Shown here one piece after another: positions 1-9,494 of a stretch of 29,529 nucleotides of DNA (its first letter is position 1; each line of letters opens with the position of its first letter). The notes under the pieces are model-generated. The model did no database searches, was not told the origin of the DNA, and worked only from the letters and a program-made list of their open reading frames with translations. Where the stretch lies: assembly GCA_003427395.1 (NCBI GenBank), contig BFEA01000022.1, positions 1,153,602-1,183,130 of the forward strand, in the 5' to 3' direction. Made by a program: the position numbers and the translations under genes. The stretch comes from Chara braunii (lineage: Eukaryota > Streptophyta > Charophyceae > Charales > Characeae).

Positions 1-1745
1 TTCAGACGCTTGAAAGACATTGTGCAGTTTGAATCCCACTTCCAAATTACTTCTTTCTTAAGCAACCTGCGAAGGGGAGCTGCTATTATCGTAAAGTGTC
101 TTACAAACTTGCGATAATAGTTGGCTAACCCAAGGAACGACCGCAACTCAGTCAAAGTGCGGGGGTTCGGCCAATCTCTGATTGCTGCTATTTTTGCATC
201 TTCTGGTTTGACCCCATCTCCATCAATCACATGTCCTAGATATAGAACCTGACGCTTTGCCCATTCACACTTCTTTGGGTTTATCTTGAGTTTTGCTTCT
301 CGCAGTTTATTTAGCACAAGTCGAAGGTGCTCAGCATGCTCTTTTTCGTCTTTACTAAAAATCAAAATATCATCTAGGTAAATAACAACAAACTTGTCAA
401 ACCATTCACGAAATAGTTCGTTCATCGTTCTTTGGAAAGTGGCAGGGGCATTCGTTAGACCAAAGGGCAAAACTATAAACTCATAGTGCCCGTACCTTGT
501 CCAGAAGGCAGTCTTATGTTGGTCTTCTGGCTCAACCTCAATCTGATGGTAGCCGGATTTCAAATCAATCTTTGAAAATATCTTACAACCCTGCACGCGA
601 TCCAGCAAATCATCTATCCGCGGTAATGGTTCAACATTCTTCACTGTTATATCATTTAACCTTCTATAATCTATACACATGCGAACACCGCCATCTTTCT
701 TAGGCACAAAGAGCACAGGCGCACCATAGGGCGAGGAGCTAGGTCTTATCCATCCATTCCTCAGCAACTCATCGAGTTGGGTTCGCAGTTTATCCAATTC
801 CTGGGGCGACATACGATAGATAGGCCCCTTCGGGGGCGCGCTCCCTGGAATGATATCAATGCGATGCCTGATGGGTCTTTCCACTACACCGCTCGGGGCT
901 TCAGCCACATCTGCGAACTCTTTCAAGATCCTTTCAATTTCTTGAGACCGGAATTCTTCCTTACTTTCCCCTTCCTTCACCGGGCGCACATATGCAACAA
1001 AGACTTGGTCATACAAGTTGTGTTTCTTTACATGGTGAGCTAACGCTAGGGCACTCATGCAACAGTGAGCTAGGCTGCTTTCCTTTCCAGACTCATGATA
1101 GAGACAAATTTTTTTCTTACCTCCTTGCGGACTTGGGAGCCAACATTCATGCTCTCTCAATTTCAGATCCGCACTTGCAGCCTCACCCCAATCTATTCCT
1201 AACAACATATCAAAGGGCAAGTTATCTTCCACTAAGAAGGTCAGAGAGTGGAGAACACGTTCCACCTTCCCCTCTGCCTCTAACCGAAAGTATACTTGAA
1301 CCCCCTCAACGTATCGATCCATGACGTTTTCACTGCTATTGGCTAACTTACTTACAATGGGCTCATTCAACTTCTTAACTTTAAGCCCAAGACGCAGTTT
1401 CTGCAAACCTTTCCTACTAATATAACTGCGTGTTGACCCATTGTCTATCATACCTCCAACTCTTATTCTATTGATTTCAAGATCTGCAATTATTAATTGT
1501 CCTTTCTTCTTTTTCATTTCAGTCCAGGCTTGGCGACGAGCGGCCAACTCATCACCCACGCCAGCGAGGGATCCATCTAGAGAGATGCATACGTTTGCCA
1601 CCTCTGGACAATGCACTAGATGGGGACTGTCTTCCTCTTCAGTTTCTGCCAGTGGAGCCTTCGAATGGGAGGATTCTGGTTTTTCAACATTCGAAGCTCC
1701 GGTAGAGGCAACTGGCACCTCTACTGGTTGTTCCCTTTTGCCCCC
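1..1745 (-). CDS. pol: Element A pol (protease, reverse transcriptase), 3' truncated by window edge
   Basis: The minus frame opens just after a TAG at 1748-1746 and stays open for about 580 codons to the window edge. An aspartic protease active-site motif reads DNGS at about 1445-1434, a variant of the usual DSGS/DTGA. Reverse transcriptase follows, with PLPRIDDLL, the [11 protein letters not shown] block, [13 protein letters not shown], and the catalytic YLDD at 380-369. The [12 protein letters not shown] block marks the start of the connection region. These blocks are standard for Ty3/gypsy. There is no usable ATG at the start, so pol is expected as a Gag-Pol fusion made by -1 frameshifting from the overlapping gag. 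Between protease and RT lies a Lys-rich and Cys/His-containing linker of about 130 codons that I do not recognise. Lineage and reading are confident; the frameshift is inferred. Confidence 0.93.
1721..1745 (-). promoter_or_regulatory. gag-pol overlap, probable -1 frameshift zone of element A
   Basis: The pol frame opens after TAG at 1748-1746 and gag stops with TAG at 1723-1721, so any shift must happen in these 25 nt. Pol is in the -1 frame relative to gag. The gag codons here include GCA AAA GGG; a tRNA-Lys on AAA could re-pair perfectly one base back, but the following codon would not, so this is not a canonical XXXYYYZ heptamer. The out-of-phase GGGGGGC run just upstream is the other candidate. 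Overlap and frames are seen; the mechanism is inferred. Confidence 0.5.
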
Positions 1746-3880
1746 CTATAGTCAGGGCAATAGGGGACAATGTGGTCGGGGTCCCCACACCTGAGACACT
1801 GGCCCGCTTTCTTTCTTTCCTGCCAGACTTTTTCTGTTGTTCCTAACTCTTTCCAAGGCTCTCCTTCGGGTAGGCCTGGATGTGGTGGGTATGGTTTGTC
1901 CCACTTGTTATACCAAGTGCCCCTTCCTCTACCCCAGGTGGAGTAAGAACCACGGCCACCTTGCGAGGGACCATTTCCCCTTCCTCCCACGTAGTGGCTT
2001 CCTTCACCACCACCNCTCTGGGTGCCGAATCCTCGTCCACCACGGCCGCGCCCTCTTCCTCGGCCACGCCCTCTTCCTTGACGCCCTCCCCCGCGGGCTG
2101 CAACAGCCGCGTAACTCCCCTCCTGAGCTACCGGTCCGCTGCGTTCATCGAGACCATAATCTACCTGATCCCAGGAAATGGTATCGGCGCCTCCTTCTTC
2201 AAAGGTTAGAAGGAGGCTGTCTTTCCCAGGTATAGACCCTGAGATAGTGCGGTTTTGCCACTTTTTTCCCGCTTGCAGATCCTTCCAATAATGGCAATAG
2301 TTCGCTTCAGCGAGGAAGCCGGCGTGATCTATTGCGATCTTGCCGAACTTGTCATACGTCATCCCTTCTTCCTTGACGCGGGGATAGAGTTGTGTTCTCA
2401 GGGGATCTGGCAGTGCTCGTGCAAAACTGTTCAGTATTTGGGCAGGTGTCAACCCATGGTCACGGCATTGCAACAACTCGTCCATAGTTGCTTTCAAGGC
2501 AAAGGTGCTTTTCCATTTCCTATCAGGGAGGTTGAGGATTAGCATCTCTGTGCGACGTGCTAAATTTTTGTCCTCAAATCTCTCTCGAATGGCTTTGAGA
2601 AAGTCTTCGATTCGAGTCTGTTGCGACAACTGTACCATTGAGTTGCACCCCACTTCTTTTTGCAGCGAGATGGCAAAGCTCATGGGATCGCCCCCCTTGC
2701 ATGAAGTTGCCATTAGCACCCGGTCCCAGTAGGGGATTCGCTGCCCGTATACGTATGTTTCGATTGCTGTTGCCCAATGCAAGACACTCTCTTCCTTCTT
2801 TCCGTTATAGGTCCATGGCAGTTTAAGTTTTATCTTGCTAACCTGCCCTGTTTCCTGTGGAAGTTTTTCCTTTGGATCCCCAATCTTCTTCCCCTTCTTG
2901 TCATCATCGCCGTCGTCATCACCATCTCCTCCTCCGCCTCCAGCGCCCTTTACAATCTTGTCTATAACCTCCGGAGTGAAGGTCTTAGTGACATGCTCAT
3001 CTAAGGCCCTAATGTACGTTTGCACATGTTGGTCAACATCTTTGGCTGACTTTTCCAAGAAGTTATTCCAAACGTTTTCGAACTCAACCCGATGCGTCTC
3101 TACTCGTTGTAATGTCTGACGCATTAAGTTCATGTCCTGTCTTGTGTTGAGGACGGCCTCTTTGAGTAGAGCAAGCTGTTCTTCTATCGCAGAGGGTTTT
3201 TCTTTTTGTGCTTCTAAAGCCTTCTGCAATTTTTCCCCTTCTGCCTGCAGCCTCTTTTTTTCTTCTACTTCTTGCCGTCTGGCTGCTAACAACTTACTGT
3301 TCAACTCCGCCCGCTTCTCCTCCAACATCAGATTGCGTTCGACGGTGTCTGTCACAGTGGCCAATTTTGCAATGAACGCATCTCGTTCTTCGTCGGACTC
3401 TTTTAATGGTTCGCTGGAGTAGTAGTACGGGCCTGCCCAGTTCAATGGTTCAACTGGCAGCCGGTCTACTGCGGTATGACTACTTTCAGGGATGTCAAGA
3501 TGGCGACGTCTTACTAAGGTTTCCACTTCTTCCTGTTCTTTTTCTTCTTCTTCTTCTTCTTCTTCTTCTTCTTCTTCTATACTCTTCAATTCCTCTTCTA
3601 AATCTTTCTCCATTTTCTCTTTCAACTTATTTCTTGCTTCTTCTTCTTTCTGTTTTTTCTTAGCTTCTTTTTCCTTTTTCTTTTCTGCCAGCCTGCGGCT
3701 TACTTTTGCCTGTTCCGCAGGTGTGGGCCCCGGCTTTACTGCTCCAGATCGCATCAACATGCGGGACGTGCACACGCGTCCGAATCCCAACGGGAACATG
3801 ACTCTGAACAGTGGGCCCAATAAGACAAAAAGGGCCAACAGGCCCTGGATGGGATAGTCATCCATGATGACGACCGACAC
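1721..3880 (-). CDS. gag: Element A Gag with long coiled coil and CCHC zinc knuckle
   Basis: A 719-codon open frame. Residues 10-33 are hydrophobic. Residues 56-118 and about 180-270 are Lys/Glu-rich and look like coiled coil, including a 12-Glu run. A Gly/Asp linker lies at 312-328. Residues about 350-525 have the Trp/Leu pattern of a retrotransposon capsid domain ([23 protein letters not shown]). Residues 597-655 are an RG/RGG repeat, a likely nucleic-acid-binding tail. A CX2CX4HX4C zinc knuckle uses Cys695, Cys698, His703 and Cys708. At over 700 residues it is longer than a typical gypsy Gag of 300-450. The first ATG is at 3880; Met41 or Met43 would drop the hydrophobic segment and is an alternative start. 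Base 2015 is N and makes one residue in the RG region unknown. It overlaps pol by 25 nt. Confidence 0.88.
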   Translation of the reverse strand: MSVVIMDDYPIQGLLALFVLLGPLFRVMFPLGFGRVCTSRMLMRSGAVKPGPTPAEQAKVSRRLAEKKKEKEAKKKQKEEEARNKLKEKMEKDLEEELKSIEEEEEEEEEEEEKEQEEVETLVRRRHLDIPESSHTAVDRLPVEPLNWAGPYYYSSEPLKESDEERDAFIAKLATVTDTVERNLMLEEKRAELNSKLLAARRQEVEEKKRLQAEGEKLQKALEAQKEKPSAIEEQLALLKEAVLNTRQDMNLMRQTLQRVETHRVEFENVWNNFLEKSAKDVDQHVQTYIRALDEHVTKTFTPEVIDKIVKGAGGGGGDGDDDGDDDKKGKKIGDPKEKLPQETGQVSKIKLKLPWTYNGKKEESVLHWATAIETYVYGQRIPYWDRVLMATSCKGGDPMSFAISLQKEVGCNSMVQLSQQTRIEDFLKAIRERFEDKNLARRTEMLILNLPDRKWKSTFALKATMDELLQCRDHGLTPAQILNSFARALPDPLRTQLYPRVKEEGMTYDKFGKIAIDHAGFLAEANYCHYWKDLQAGKKWQNRTISGSIPGKDSLLLTFEEGGADTISWDQVDYGLDERSGPVAQEGSYAAVAARGGGRQGRGRGRGRGRGRGGRGFGTQXGGGEGSHYVGGRGNGPSQGGRGSYSTWGRGRGTWYNKWDKPYPPHPGLPEGEPWKELGTTEKVWQERKKAGQCLRCGDPDHIVPYCPDYRGAKGNNQ
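2015..2015. other. single ambiguous base (N) inside element A gag
   Basis: One N lies in the G-rich RG-repeat coding stretch of gag. The reading frame continues on both sides, so the base count is right and only the identity of one residue is unknown. Confidence 0.99.
3542..3577. repeat. TTC/GAA microsatellite coding the poly-Glu run of Gag
   Basis: About twelve uninterrupted TTC units on the plus strand are read as GAA codons by the minus-strand gag. The perfect triplet array suggests recent slippage, so the length of the Glu run may differ between copies. The frame is kept. Confidence 0.9.
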
Positions 3881-4829
3881 AGGGGGTCCTCCGCCGGATC
3901 ACCACAGTACTATCCCACTCCGGACTCAGTCTTAACTTGCAGTGAATGGAGTACTACACTTTTTTTTTTTTTTTTTGACTGTAGAAGGTGCTGTGTATAA
4001 TAAACACCCAATCAATCTGAAATCAACACTTGTGCGATATATATCTCTTTTTTTTTCTTTTAATGCTGTCCGGCTTCCTGGATCAAACTCCTGCAATGTG
4101 TTGCTTGTATTTATACTTCCCCCTAGATGCTTGGTTTATACTAACTGGCTGGTTGTCTGATGCAGGTATGGAGTAAAGCGCAGAAAGGTCAGATGCAGAT
4201 GGTTCACTTAATCAACCAGGCAGAAATACTTTGTTCAACCTTCCTTTCTTTCGGGCTCAACTGGCCCTGTGGATGGTCATCATCATTCTTGCACTGCCTG
4301 GTACTTGCACTCTGATGTGGCATATAGCCACTTCCCACATCAATTCTTAGTCACTGATGGCAATTACACAACCTGCCTATCGAGAGGGGTAGGAGAGAAG
4401 TCTACTCCTACTCGCAGAACACTGGACCACCTAATCTAGTGTGACCAGGCCCTGACACATTGCATTTGGACCATCCAAACTCTGATGATTCAGACTCTGA
4501 CTTTCTAGGACGATCCAGATCCAGACTTCGACTCCAGACCAGACCAGTAGCAGTCACCTTCAGAGGGTCAGAGAGAGAGAAGGTAGGGGACACACACATA
4601 CATGCAGGTTTAGGGAAAGGAGGTGCTTCTCTCTTCTTGAAGATACCGCCGATAACGCTCCACGACGCTCCACACGCTCCAGGTAAGTATACTTCCACCT
4701 CTTCTTCTTCGGCCTACTTCCCCCACTATCAACACACTTCTTCTCTTCCTCCCTCCTTCACCACACCTCCATCACCACATCTTCTCGCCGGCCTTGATTA
4801 TGCCAGCGCTATGAGTGCAGCGAGCATCT
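3881..4829 (-). other. Element A untranslated leader between PBS and gag
   Basis: About 950 nt separate the PBS from the gag ATG. A run of 17 T on the plus strand (about 3960-3976) lies 80 nt before gag. A 96-codon minus ORF (4698-4408) sits in the leader; its sequence resembles nothing I know and it could be a chance or upstream ORF. The phrase TATACTAACTGGCTGG near 4138 recurs at about 5302 inside the probable LTR. No other gene is seen. Confidence 0.5.
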
Positions 4830-4841
4830 GCTCCGATACCA
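4830..4841 (-). promoter_or_regulatory. Primer binding site of element A (initiator tRNA-Met type)
   Basis: Minus-strand TGGTATCGGAGC differs by one base from the common plant retrotransposon PBS TGGTATCAGAGC, which pairs with the 3' end of initiator tRNA-Met. The same 12 bases occur in element B at 20594-20605. The minus-strand LTR would end in CA at 4847-4846 with a 4-nt AATT spacer before the PBS, which is a normal geometry. Position upstream of gag and in the right orientation supports the call. Confidence 0.82.
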
Positions 4842-5019
4842 AATTTGCATGGGTCATGAAGACCATCTCACGCAAGTGTGTACATGTCACTCATCATCCT
4901 TGCACACAATGATCAAGAGTCTCACACATTAGACAAAGATAGATGAGAAGAGAACCGAGTTGCACAACTTATATTATCAAAAATATGATTACAAAGAGTT
5001 TCGTAGTTCCCCAAGTCCA

Positions 5020-5150
5020 GCGCTCATCAACACAATGCAGATCCTGCATTAACTCATCAATGTGACTTCAATACATCAGCGCTACTTCTGCAGATTGTAC
5101 CCTAGTCATCAATGTGGTCACCACTCATCAGCGCCACCTCTGTAGTTCAA
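5020..5150 (-). repeat. Short direct repeats in the R/U5 part of the element A LTR
   Basis: The motif CATCAGCGC with nearby CATCAATGTG appears two to three times with a spacing near 70 nt (about 5020, 5075 and 5130), partly degenerate. It is an imperfect tandem duplication inside the probable transcribed LTR. Confidence 0.5.
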
Positions 5151-5475
5151 ATCCAACTCAGGTAAGTATCCTTCATAGCCAAACCTTGATTGAACACTCT
5201 GTCTCAGTCTCTTTCTCCTACGATGCATACACACTCTTCACTCACAAGGATCTACTCTGAATACTACTCATAGCTATCTACTACTAACCCTCTAAGTCTA
5301 TACTAACTGGCTGGGCAGCTATGGCTGCATCACTTCCAGCGCACAGTCTTCTTCCTCCCTCTAAGCGCATCTTCATCCTCCAGCTCTGCTTCTACTGACT
5401 GGTGCACAAGTGCTTCCGCACTTCCACGCATAGAATGCTAGTGGAGATCTGGCGAGGAATGAGGCTGGCTGCTTT

Positions 5476-5483
5476 CTTTATAG
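5476..5483 (-). promoter_or_regulatory. TATA-like box in the element A LTR
   Basis: Minus strand CTATAAAG followed by A-rich sequence. It lies about 640 nt upstream of the PBS in the correct orientation for gag-pol transcription. A TATA motif can occur by chance, so this rests on position. Confidence 0.45.
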
Positions 5484-5900
5484 TGATGGCCTTTCCTCGC
5501 TGGGTCTGCATTGGCTGCTTCAGGCCTTCCTTTGTCCCAGACCCTGCATTGCATGTGCCCCAGTACTGTCCCAATGAAGTTCAACTGCTGCTGAGGCCTC
5601 TCGGCCGAGATTTGGACTTGGATGTCTGGATCTGGACTGTCCCTGAGACTTAGACCAGAATTGGGACTTTATTTATTGGCTTACTTTCGGACAGGCACAA
5701 CTTTAGACGAACAGACACACTCACTGCCTGAAAACAGACACTCAGTGTGTGAATATACACTCCTTTTCTGCACGAACAGACAGACTGGCTGCACGTGCAG
5801 ACACACCCTTATCCGAACAGACATGATGTGTGCATCTCCTGGCGAACAGGTATGTCTTGCTGCAATGACCTTTGCTTTAGTTTAGGATGTGCCCTTTGCA

Positions 5901-6831
5901 AGAGAACTTGACCTTTGACCTGCTTTCACGTTTCTGGGTCCTGGCGAGATACCCCTTCATGATGCTTTACTTTTACAAGGCCTGTATCGGGTAAAGGCCC
6001 TTTTATATGGCCCCAAGGGCCATATCTCAGCAATCCGGATTGCCCTCCCTCATTCTAGGAGGGATGAGGTCATCATTGAGACCTGCCAGTCCCTACTGCA
6101 GCAGTCCCAATAGGCCGACACATTCTCCTCCACCCTTTTCTCCCGTTTTGTCTCATTCTCCCTCCATTTTTTTCCTTTTTTTTTTGTTGTGACAAGTGTC
6201 AAATAGCTGTGCACCCTCTTTCTAGGCCTTGGAACCTCATTTATGGCCAGGTTCATGGCCGAATGCTGGCCGTTACATCTTGGACTTCAATAATGGCACC
6301 CCCATGTTCCTAGGGGGCTCATTTTGCTCCCGTTAGTCTCAATTTTGAGCCCCTTGGCTCAGATTTTCTTTTGACAACCTTTCCTTGGCATGGGCCCCTT
6401 GGAGCTTTGTTTTTCTCATGCCTAGCTACTCCGGGATATCCCGGACTGCTGGGAAGCCCTCCCATCCCCCATTTTTATTCTCTCTTTACCGCTTGTCCTC
6501 CCATTTGACGGCGTCGGTAAAGAGAGAAGAAAAATGGTGTCATAAGACGGCGCTGTTCTCCCAACAAAAAGGAGAAGGACCGTCGGGGGGAAGTGGTGTC
6601 ATAAGACTGCACGCCGCAGGGAGAAACGAATTGAAAAGAAAATAATAAATCAGGTGGCGGCACGTGAGGATGTAGCCCGGGCCAAGAGGGCCACCGGGAT
6701 GCGGCGTCAAGAAGGCCAAGGGGCCATGGGCCAAGTAAAAGAGCCACAACCGGAGAGATTGGTGTACGAAATGTGAGGAAGACAAAGGGGTGAGGCCACC
6801 GTAAGGGGGAAAAACATCAAGGGAACCCGGG
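5901..6831. other. Non-coding stretch with hairpins
   Basis: No gene recognised. Two perfect inverted repeats stand close together: ATATGGCCC (6005-6013) with its complement at 6017-6025, and the 12-bp palindrome CAATCCGGATTG at 6031-6042. GGTGTCATAAGAC is repeated 59 nt apart (about 6536 and 6595). Short ORFs on both strands have no recognisable domain. Confidence 0.55.
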
Positions 6832-7027
6832 ACCATCGACGGGACAAAGTGTCGAGGACCACCGGCGGGACGAAGTGTCGAGGGCCACCGACGGGACAAA
6901 GTGTCGGGAACCACTGGCGGGACCACCAATGGAACTAGTATCGCCGGGACCACCAACGGGACAAGTACCGGCAGGACCACCGGCGGGACGAGTACCGGCG
7001 GGACCACTAGCGGGACTAGTGTCGGGG
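6832..7027. repeat. Minisatellite, 26-27 bp units
   Basis: Seven or more head-to-tail units built on ACCACCGGCGGGAC. The first three are 26 bp and contain AAGTGTCG; the next four are 27 bp and contain AGTACCGGC or close variants. The two subfamilies sit side by side, as expected from unequal exchange within a variable repeat. Minus-strand ORFs across it, rich in Gly/Pro/Ser, are by-products of the repeat. Confidence 0.9.
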
Positions 7028-7472
7028 ACTAGCGTGGCCAAGTGGCGGGGAGTTGTGAAGTCCCAAAGAAAAATTGCGGCACAACGAGAGGTGTAAATAA
7101 TTAAAGCAAACCGCACCGTCAAGATCAGAGATCTTGGCGGCCAAAAATATTAGCACCACTACCATAAGCGCTAGCGGGAGCAAGCAGGAAGGCCAAAAGA
7201 AAAAAAAAAAGCAAAGACAACATGTGGGGGAGGCATGGGAGCAATCCAAAAAATCTCGGATTAGCCTCCCACAAGAAAATGGAGTCAAAAAGGACTCCAT
7301 GTGAAAAATAGGCCTTCGGGGGAAAATCGGAGTATGAGGGCCAACCGTTTGGAAAGGATAGAGGCAAACGGAGGCTCTCAGGGGCATGGGAGGGCCACAA
7401 GTGCAGTCCGAGAAATAACGGACTGACCTTGAGCATGGGAAGGGCCAAAACTAAGAGGAAGAGCCTAGAAAA
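7028..7472. other. Non-coding, one stem-loop
   Basis: No gene seen. CAGTCCG (7404-7410) and CGGACTG (7419-7425) flank an AGAAATAA loop. The same stem and the same loop recur at 8286-8311, so this is a repeated structured motif. Confidence 0.5.
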
Positions 7473-7840
7473 GGGCCTTAATGGCTAGTAGACACTTGGC
7501 ATGCAAAAGGAAAAAGAAAAAGAAAAAAAAAAAAAAGGGAGGTGAGAGGGAATGAATGAGTTGGCCGTTAGTAGGGACTGACAAGTAGGGACAGGCAAGT
7601 CCCTACTGTCCAAGAAAAAGGAGTGAAAAGAAAAGAAAAGAGAAGAAAAGAAAAGAAAAGGAAAAAGAAAAGGGCCTTAACGGCTAGCTGACACTTCGCA
7701 TGCAAAAAGAAAAAGAAAAAGAAAAAAGGAAATGAGAGGTGAGAGGGAATGAGTGAGTTGGCCGTCAGTAGGGACTGCAGCAAGTAGGGACTGGCAAGTC
7801 CCTACTATCCACAAGTGGAAGGAAAAAAAAAAAAAAAAAA
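7473..7840. repeat. Tandem duplication, period about 199 bp
   Basis: Copy 1 starts with GGGCCTTAATGGCTAG at 7473 and copy 2 with GGGCCTTAACGGCTAG at 7672. Each runs through a GCATGCAAAA block, an A/G-rich simple tract, GAGAGGGAATGA and GAGTTGGCCGT, then an inverted repeat. In copy 2 the inverted repeat is perfect: AGTAGGGACT (7783-7792), loop GGCA, then its complement (7797-7806). Copy 1 carries the same hairpin with a mismatch. Confidence 0.85.
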
Positions 7841-7963
7841 AGGGAAAAGTCAAAAGGGCACTAACAGATTTGTGACCAGATTCATTCCGGCGTATGTCGG
7901 TTACAAAGTATCTTGATTTTCTCTTGAATTTGCAGAGAAAACCAAGAAAAATCAAGCCCTCAT

Positions 7964-8311
7964 GCAACCGAGATACAACGGATTGCATGAGGTAGGCCAA
8001 ACATATGTTTTGGGTGCATCCAGGGCCAAAATTGAGTTCGGATGCACTTGGAAATTGACCGTTTTTTTTTCTTTCAATTAGGGGCTAGTTGTGGGGCTTT
8101 GGGGCTAAGGAATTGGCCCCTATTGCAGTCCGAGCTGCAACAGACTGCATGGGGAAGGGAAAACACATGTTTTAGGTGCGTCCGGAGCCAATATTGAGCC
8201 CGAATGCACTTAGAAATTAAACGCCTCACTTTCTTTTAGCATGGGGCAAGTTGTGGGGTTGTGGGACTAGGAAAATGGCCATGACTGCAGTCCGAGAAAT
8301 AACGGACTGCA
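7964..8311. repeat. Tandem duplication, period about 161 bp, hairpin at each boundary
   Basis: Boundaries at 7964, 8125 and 8287 share a GCA..CCGAG..CAACGGA..TGCATG core. Between them, blocks such as ACATATGTTTTGGGTGC / ACACATGTTTTAGGTGC and GGATGCACTTGGAAATT / GAATGCACTTAGAAATT align. The last boundary forms a perfect 9-bp stem, 8286-8294 with 8303-8311, and an 8-nt loop. No coding potential is seen. Confidence 0.85.
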
Positions 8312-8887
8312 TGAGGATGCCTAGGCTAAGGAAAAATGCGCCGCGGCATGCCCAAAAGGCTAGAAAATTGTGCTGCAGGCATAGGAAAAAAGGGGACGGT
8401 AAATGGTGACCGCGAGATGAGATCCCACGACCGAGAAAAATCGACGCACACGCGGCACCCAAGGAAGAAATATTGGGACTGTCGGGGATAAGGGGAGTCC
8501 CAAATAAAAATGGGACACCGTCCGAAATCTTGTCGGGGACCAAAAGGGTCCAAATAATAAAAGTCAAAAAGAAAAACGGGACGCACGCCCGCGTCACCGC
8601 CGGCTGGGCAAAAAAAAAAAAAAAAGGGACTAGTACGGGAAAGTGGAGGGGACTTGAGGTGTCCCAAGGAACAACCACAAACCGACGTGGGGAGTGGATT
8701 CGCAAGGCCGACGGGAGGACAAGCGGTTTGGACTAGTGGCCTAATATTACTCTTGAGCATAATCGTCACGCGCGTCACTGTCACGTAATTGTGATTGCCT
8801 CTAGCCCTCAGTCTTGCCGTCGTCGTCGAGAGTTGGCCTCTTGGCCGCTCTCTACAGGCTCGACCGCCGTCGAGAGTGGTCCTTCCG
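8312..8887. other. Non-coding stretch, no gene recognised
   Basis: It has purine-rich sequence and an A-run near 8610. Minus-strand ORFs of 159 and 205 codons cross it, but they run through low-complexity tracts and show no domain, so I do not call them genes. Confidence 0.45.
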
Positions 8888-9298
8888 CTACTGGTGCAGC
8901 CCATGCCAAGACTGGGTCTCCGCGCCCAGATCACTGGCCTCATGTTTTGCCTCCGTGTTGCGATCCAGATGCTGCTGTTCTCTCTCCGTCATGTCTGTTG
9001 AGGTTTCACCCTCCAGGTATGAGACCGTCGCCTTCACCTCGTTCGTGACCCCATCTCTCCTGCACCTTCTCTTGGCCCTGTCTTTGGTTTCTGTGATGGC
9101 CGCCTGTAACCCCTGGTCCGCTGTCATTTCCTCCTCTTTCCCCCCTTCTACATTTGTTTTCAGCCTTGCCTCCTGATTGTAGTGGCTGTAATCCAAAATG
9201 GTGGTCACCATCGGCCCGTCTCCAGACATCCACTCCCACCTCCAGAGGAACTGGAGGTATCTTGGCCTATACTCGTACAGCCCATTGTTGCGCACCAT
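8888..9298 (-). CDS. Unrecognised 136-aa ORF, possibly a gag N-terminus
   Basis: I do not recognise this protein. It starts with a Trp/Tyr/Arg-rich segment (EYRPRYLQFLWRWEW), then a segment around GDGPMVTTILDYSHYN, and ends in a charged, mostly helical tail rich in Glu, Lys, Arg and Thr (residues about 50-136). This composition is more protein-like than that of the shadow ORFs nearby. A TATA-like box lies about 200 nt upstream on the same strand, which would fit the start of a retroelement. No zinc knuckle or protease is visible downstream. It may be a gag remnant or a chance ORF. Confidence 0.3.
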   Translation of the reverse strand: MVRNNGLYEYRPRYLQFLWRWEWMSGDGPMVTTILDYSHYNQEARLKTNVEGGKEEEMTADQGLQAAITETKDRAKRRCRRDGVTNEVKATVSYLEGETSTDMTEREQQHLDRNTEAKHEASDLGAETQSWHGLHQ

Positions 9299-9494
9299 GG
9301 TCGAACCCCCTTGAACGGATATTATACATTACCAGGACGCCAACTCCGAAACAGCTTGGACTTAGCACTCAGTACATGCATACTCAGGCAGACTGCCTCA
9401 CGCTCACTCAGCCGCTCTGCCCTCTCTCCTCAACCCTCCAGTACTTGGCATAACGAGGCCGCTTATGCCCAAGTAGCTAGAGACTCGCCTCACT

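Larger units (their letters stand above)
1..5900 (-). mobile_element. Element A: Ty3/gypsy LTR retrotransposon, 5' part
   Basis: Read on the minus strand, the order is a probable LTR with TATA box, a PBS, a leader of about 950 nt, gag, then pol with protease followed by reverse transcriptase. The pol reading frame runs off the left window edge, so RNase H, integrase and the 3' LTR lie outside. No internal stop was found in gag or pol, so this copy is younger or better preserved than elements B and C. The outer end of the 5' LTR could not be fixed because its partner is not in the window; 5900 is an approximate limit where the sequence changes to hairpin-rich repeats. Confidence 0.85.
4846..5900 (-). 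repeat. Probable 5' LTR of element A (outer end not fixed)
   Basis: The inner end is set by the PBS: minus strand ...TGCA, 4 nt, TGGTATCGGAGC. A TATA-like CTATAAAG at 5483-5476 fits a promoter, which would give an R-U5 of roughly 600 nt. The outer end is a guess because the 3' LTR is not in the window. ORFs on the plus strand here look like chance frames. Confidence 0.55.

Noticed and set aside
1837-3857. Many plus-strand ORFs opposite element A gag, some rich in Ser or Leu
   Set aside because: They are shadows of the gag codon composition (GAA/AAG read backwards as TTC/CTT) and have no domain.
6817-7122. Gly/Pro/Ser-rich minus ORF resembling a collagen-like protein
   Set aside because: The composition is a direct product of the 26-27 bp minisatellite.
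6832-8311. CRISPR array
   Set aside because: Repeats are adjacent or 160-200 bp apart without uniform spacers, no cas genes are present, and the context is eukaryotic.
8226-8943. Minus ORFs of 159 and 205 codons
   Set aside because: They cross A/T homopolymers giving Phe runs, lie in repeat DNA, and show no domain or start context.
9270-9310. tRNA T-arm-like GGGGGTTCGACCA on the minus strand
   Set aside because: No acceptor, D or anticodon stems could be drawn around it.
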